This document shows, piece after piece, positions 5,060 to 7,011 of a DNA stretch of 7,011 nucleotides (its first letter is position 1; the number at the start of each line of letters is the position of its first letter). Source of the DNA: Trebonia sp036501515 (GTDB taxonomy: Bacteria > Actinomycetota > Actinomycetes > Streptosporangiales > Streptosporangiaceae); NCBI GenBank assembly GCA_036501515.1, contig DASYAD010000441.1, positions 1 to 7,011 of the forward strand, written 5' to 3'. The notes under the pieces were generated by a model that saw only the letters and a list, made by a program, of their open reading frames with translations, ran no database searches and was not told the origin of the DNA. The translations under genes and the position numbers were made by a program.

Positions 5060-5766
5060 GAGAACGGCCCCTCCTTGACAAGCTTGGCTGCCGTCGCCGC
5101 GTCCGTGGGCCCGAGGCCGAACGACGGGCACCAGTCCGCTACCGGGCACGCGCCGCAGGCAGGCTTGCGCGAGTGGCAGATCCGGCGCCCGTGCCAGATC
5201 AGCCGGTGCGAGAGCAGCACCCAGTCGCGCTTTGGTATCAGCTCGCCGACCTCAGCCTCGACCTTGACCGGGTCGTCGCTCGTCGTCCACCCGAACCGCC
5301 GCGACAGCCGCCCGAAGTGCGTGTCCACGGTGATCCCGGGGATGCCGTAGGCGTTGCCGAGCACCACGTTGGCGGTCTTGCGCCCGACGCCGGGGAGCGT
5401 GACCATGTCCTCGAGCTTGCGCGGCACCTCGCCGCCGAAACGCTCGACCAACGCCGACGACAGGCCCATGACGGACTTCGTCTTGGCGTTGAAGAACCCG
5501 GTCGGGCGCAGGATCTCGGCCACGTCCTCCGGGTTGGCACCCGCCAGGTCCTCCGGCGTCGGGTACTTGGCGAACAGCATCGGCGTGGTCAGGTTGACCC
5601 GCTTGTCGGTGGTCTGCGCGGACAGCACCGTGGCGACGAGCAGCTGAAACGGGCTCTCGAAGTCGAGCTCGCAGTGCGCCTCCGGGTAGGTCTCCGCCAG
5701 CACCCTGTCAATCTTCCTTGCCCTGCGCACCAGGGCGGTGTGCGTCTCGGGGGTCTTAACCGCCAT
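5056..5766 (-). CDS. nth: Endonuclease III (DNA glycosylase/AP lyase)
   Basis: The 236-residue enzyme removes oxidised pyrimidines from DNA and cuts at abasic sites in base excision repair. The helix-hairpin-helix LPGVGRKTANVV (124-135) carries the catalytic Lys130, and VDTH contains the catalytic Asp148 (Lys120 and Asp138 in E. coli). Cys197, Cys204, Cys207 and Cys213 form the C-X6-C-X2-C-X5-C 4Fe-4S cluster site. Glutamine-rich LSAQTTDKRVN (48-58) is the usual substrate-side motif. ATG 5766 gives the normal family length. The frame stays open far upstream, but that part reads as the antisense of the neighbouring dehydrogenase and is not conserved. No ribosome binding site precedes ATG; TACGCT lies 7 nt before it, suggesting a leaderless transcript. 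The Nudix gene follows with a 4-nt overlap. All catalytic residues are intact. Confidence 0.97.
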   Translation of the reverse strand: MAVKTPETHTALVRRARKIDRVLAETYPEAHCELDFESPFQLLVATVLSAQTTDKRVNLTTPMLFAKYPTPEDLAGANPEDVAEILRPTGFFNAKTKSVMGLSSALVERFGGEVPRKLEDMVTLPGVGRKTANVVLGNAYGIPGITVDTHFGRLSRRFGWTTSDDPVKVEAEVGELIPKRDWVLLSHRLIWHGRRICHSRKPACGACPVADWCPSFGLGPTDAATAAKLVKEGPFS

Positions 5767-5773
5767 GCGCTTT

Positions 5774-5779
5774 AGCGTA
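5774..5779 (-). promoter_or_regulatory. Possible -10 element for leaderless nth
   Basis: On the - strand TACGCT (5779 to 5774) fits TANNNT and ends 7 nt before ATG 5766. There is no Shine-Dalgarno sequence in the 20 nt upstream. This favours a start of transcription at or next to the A of ATG. Confidence 0.45.
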
Positions 5780-5786
5780 CGGCTGC

Positions 5787-5814
5787 CCGCGGACCCCCGC
5801 CGCCAGCCGCGGAC
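5787..5814. repeat. Direct repeat CCGCGGAC, 20-bp spacing
   Basis: CCGCGGAC occurs at 5787-5794 and 5807-5814 in the nth-dehydrogenase gap; the second copy runs into the large inverted repeat at 5809. Two helical turns separate them. Could be chance in GC-rich DNA or part of the same control site. Confidence 0.3.
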
Positions 5815-5855
5815 TGCCAGCCCGAATTGTTGGCATGCCACAGCTGGCAGTCCGC
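5809..5855. promoter_or_regulatory. Perfect 13-bp inverted repeat with nested palindrome
   Basis: GCGGACTGCCAGC (5809-5821) is exactly complementary to GCTGGCAGTCCGC (5843-5855). The 21-nt interval contains a perfect 10-bp palindrome TGGCATGCCA (5831-5840). The half-site TGGCA/TGCCA therefore occurs four times (5815, 5831, 5836, 5845). It lies between the divergent nth and dehydrogenase genes, 30-43 bp upstream of the nth start codon region and about 55 bp before the dehydrogenase start, where an operator is expected. A cruciform or a terminator for antisense transcripts is the alternative. Confidence 0.6.
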
Positions 5856-5875
5856 ACCGGGGTGGGGCCGGCCGA

Positions 5876-5904
5876 TTGTCCGGTCCCCGCCGCCGGAGTA
5901 GCAC
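5876..5904 (+). promoter_or_regulatory. Possible promoter of the alcohol dehydrogenase
   Basis: TTGTCC (5876-5881) and TAGCAC (5899-5904) are 17 bp apart, and TAGCAC ends 7 nt before ATG 5912. The -10 departs from TANNNT at its last base. AGAGG at 5906-5910 is too near the ATG for a normal ribosome binding site, and GGAG at 5895-5898 is rather far, so a leaderless start is plausible. Confidence 0.35.
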
Positions 5905-5911
5905 TAGAGGT

Positions 5912-7011
5912 ATGCGTACCAGGGCAGCGATCATCAGGGAACCGGGCAAGCCGTGGGAGATCACCGAGCTTGAGCTGGACGAGCCGAAGGCAGGCGAAGT
6001 CCTGGTCAAGTTCGCGGCGTCAGGGATGTGCCACTCGGACGCCCACCTGCAGACCGGTGACTCCACCGGGCGGCTGCCGATGGTCGGCGGCCACGAGGGC
6101 GCGGGCGTCGTCGAGGCGGTCGGCCCCGAAGTCACCCGGGTCAAGCCCGGCGACCACGTGGTCTGCTCGTTCATTCCCGCTTGCGGGATCTGCCGGTACT
6201 GCGCCACCGGCCACCAGAACCTGTGCGACTGGGGCGCGCAGATGATGACCGGCATGCTGGCCGACGGCACGTTCAGGTTTCACGACGACGACGGCGCGGA
6301 CCTGGGCGGCTTCTGCATGCTCGGCACGTTCTCCGAGCGGGCGGTGATCTCGCAGAACTCTTGCGTTCCGATCGAGCAGGACGTGCCCTTCGAGGTGGCG
6401 GCGCTCACCGGCTGCGGTGTGCCGACCGGCTGGGGCACCGCGGTTTACGCGGCCGGCGTGCGGGCCGGCGAGACGGTGGTGATCTTCGGCGCGGGCGGCG
6501 TGGGCAGCAATGCCGTGCAAGGCGCCCGCTACGCGGGCGCCGCCAACGTGATCGTGGTCGACCCGGTCGCCTTCAAGCGCGAGAATGCCCTCGCCTTCGG
6601 CGCGACCCAGGTCTTCGCCAGCGCCGCGCTGGCGCAGGAGGCGGTCATCGAGCTGACCCGCGGGCAGCTCGCCGACCACGCGCTGATCACCATCGGCGTG
6701 CTCAACGCGGAGGTGGTGGAGCAGGCCACCGCGATCGTCGGCAAGGGCGCCCAGGTGACGATCACCTCGGTCGGCAAGTCGGCCGAGAAGCAGATCCAGC
6801 TGGCCGCTAACGGCAGCGTGGTCGGCTGGCAGCGCCGCATCCAGGGCCATGTCTTCGGCATGTGCAACCCGCTCAACGACATTCCGCGGCTGCTCCGCCT
6901 CTACCGGGCCGGCCAGCTCAAGCTGGACGAGCTCATCACCAGGCACTACTCACTGGACGAGGTCAACCAGGGCTACCAGGACCTGGATGACGGCAAGCTG
7001 ATCCGGGGCGT
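5912..7011 (+). CDS. NDMA-dependent-type zinc alcohol dehydrogenase, 3' end cut by window
   Basis: The 366 complete codons visible run off the right edge, probably only a few residues from the end, since the family is about 370 long. It is a medium-chain dehydrogenase. The catalytic zinc ligands are Cys40 (GMCHSD), His61-Glu62 (GGHEGAG) and Cys168 (GCGVPTGWG). The structural zinc ligands are Cys91, Cys94, Cys97 and Cys105. The Rossmann motif is FGAGGVGSN (192-200), with Asp217 (VVDP) favouring NAD. GTFRFH (119-124) followed by MLGTFSE (136-142) and GHQNLCD (100-106) are features of the NDMA-dependent actinobacterial family (Rxyl_3153-like). These hold tightly bound NAD(H), need an artificial acceptor in vitro, and are associated with mycofactocin as partner cofactor. 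The alcohol substrate is unknown. ATG 5912 fits the usual family N-terminus. It is divergent from nth and outside the conserved marP block. Confidence 0.9.
   Translation, partial: MRTRAAIIREPGKPWEITELELDEPKAGEVLVKFAASGMCHSDAHLQTGDSTGRLPMVGGHEGAGVVEAVGPEVTRVKPGDHVVCSFIPACGICRYCATGHQNLCDWGAQMMTGMLADGTFRFHDDDGADLGGFCMLGTFSERAVISQNSCVPIEQDVPFEVAALTGCGVPTGWGTAVYAAGVRAGETVVIFGAGGVGSNAVQGARYAGAANVIVVDPVAFKRENALAFGATQVFASAALAQEAVIELTRGQLADHALITIGVLNAEVVEQATAIVGKGAQVTITSVGKSAEKQIQLAANGSVVGWQRRIQGHVFGMCNPLNDIPRLLRLYRAGQLKLDELITRHYSLDEVNQGYQDLDDGKLIRG

Noticed and set aside
5060..5149. Longer Nudix protein starting inside nth
   Set aside because: GTG 5059 has an excellent AAGGAGGGG 8 nt upstream and overlaps the nth stop in the usual way; the upstream residues are nth in another frame.
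5767..6270. N-terminal extension of endonuclease III (the frame is open to 6270)
   Set aside because: The extra 168 residues are antisense to the dehydrogenase and to the control region; ATG 5766 gives the normal family length.

Overview
The window is high-GC DNA (about 70% by eye) whose genes have strongly G/C-biased third codon positions and GTG starts with stop/start overlaps. This fits an actinomycete. The gene order is the strongest lineage clue. A two-TM holin-family protein and an EphE-like alpha/beta hydrolase lie on the + strand, facing MarP, a CoA-pyrophosphatase-type Nudix protein and endonuclease III on the - strand. This is the same order and orientation as Rv3669-ephE-marP-Rv3672c-(Rv3673c)-nth of Mycobacterium tuberculosis, recalled from knowledge of that genome. 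The exact genus cannot be named from the sequence.

Layout. Positions 1-1101 hold no convincing gene. This stretch contains a tandem array of about 26-bp units (roughly 66-350), four back-to-back hairpins (349-488), a short AT-richer part with small palindromes (557-571 and 748-771), and another strong hairpin (956-979). Positions 1102-3117 are a compact + strand operon: holin-family membrane protein, alpha/beta hydrolase carrying an 11-residue in-frame duplication, and a DUF309 protein. Positions 3121-5766 are - strand genes read from right to left: nth, then a Nudix gene overlapping it by 4 nt, then a hairpin, then marP. The two blocks converge with only 3 bp between the stop codons of the DUF309 gene and marP. 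At 5767-5911 is a divergent control region with a perfect 13-bp inverted repeat enclosing a second palindrome. From 5912 an NDMA-dependent-type zinc alcohol dehydrogenase runs off the right edge.

How the genes work together. nth (base excision repair) and the Nudix gene (CoA or nucleotide-derivative clean-up) look translationally coupled. marP (periplasmic serine protease; acid resistance in mycobacteria) seems to have its own promoter after a hairpin. The hydrolase and holin-like protein are the conserved partners on the facing strand. The alcohol dehydrogenase is not part of that conserved block and belongs to a family that in other actinomycetes is tied to the mycofactocin redox cofactor.

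No clear new system is visible. The items most worth a second look are the repeat array with its hairpin cluster, the nested inverted repeat at 5809-5855, the fresh-looking 33-bp duplication in the hydrolase, and three start codons that each follow a -10-like hexamer by exactly 7 nt, as expected for leaderless mRNAs.
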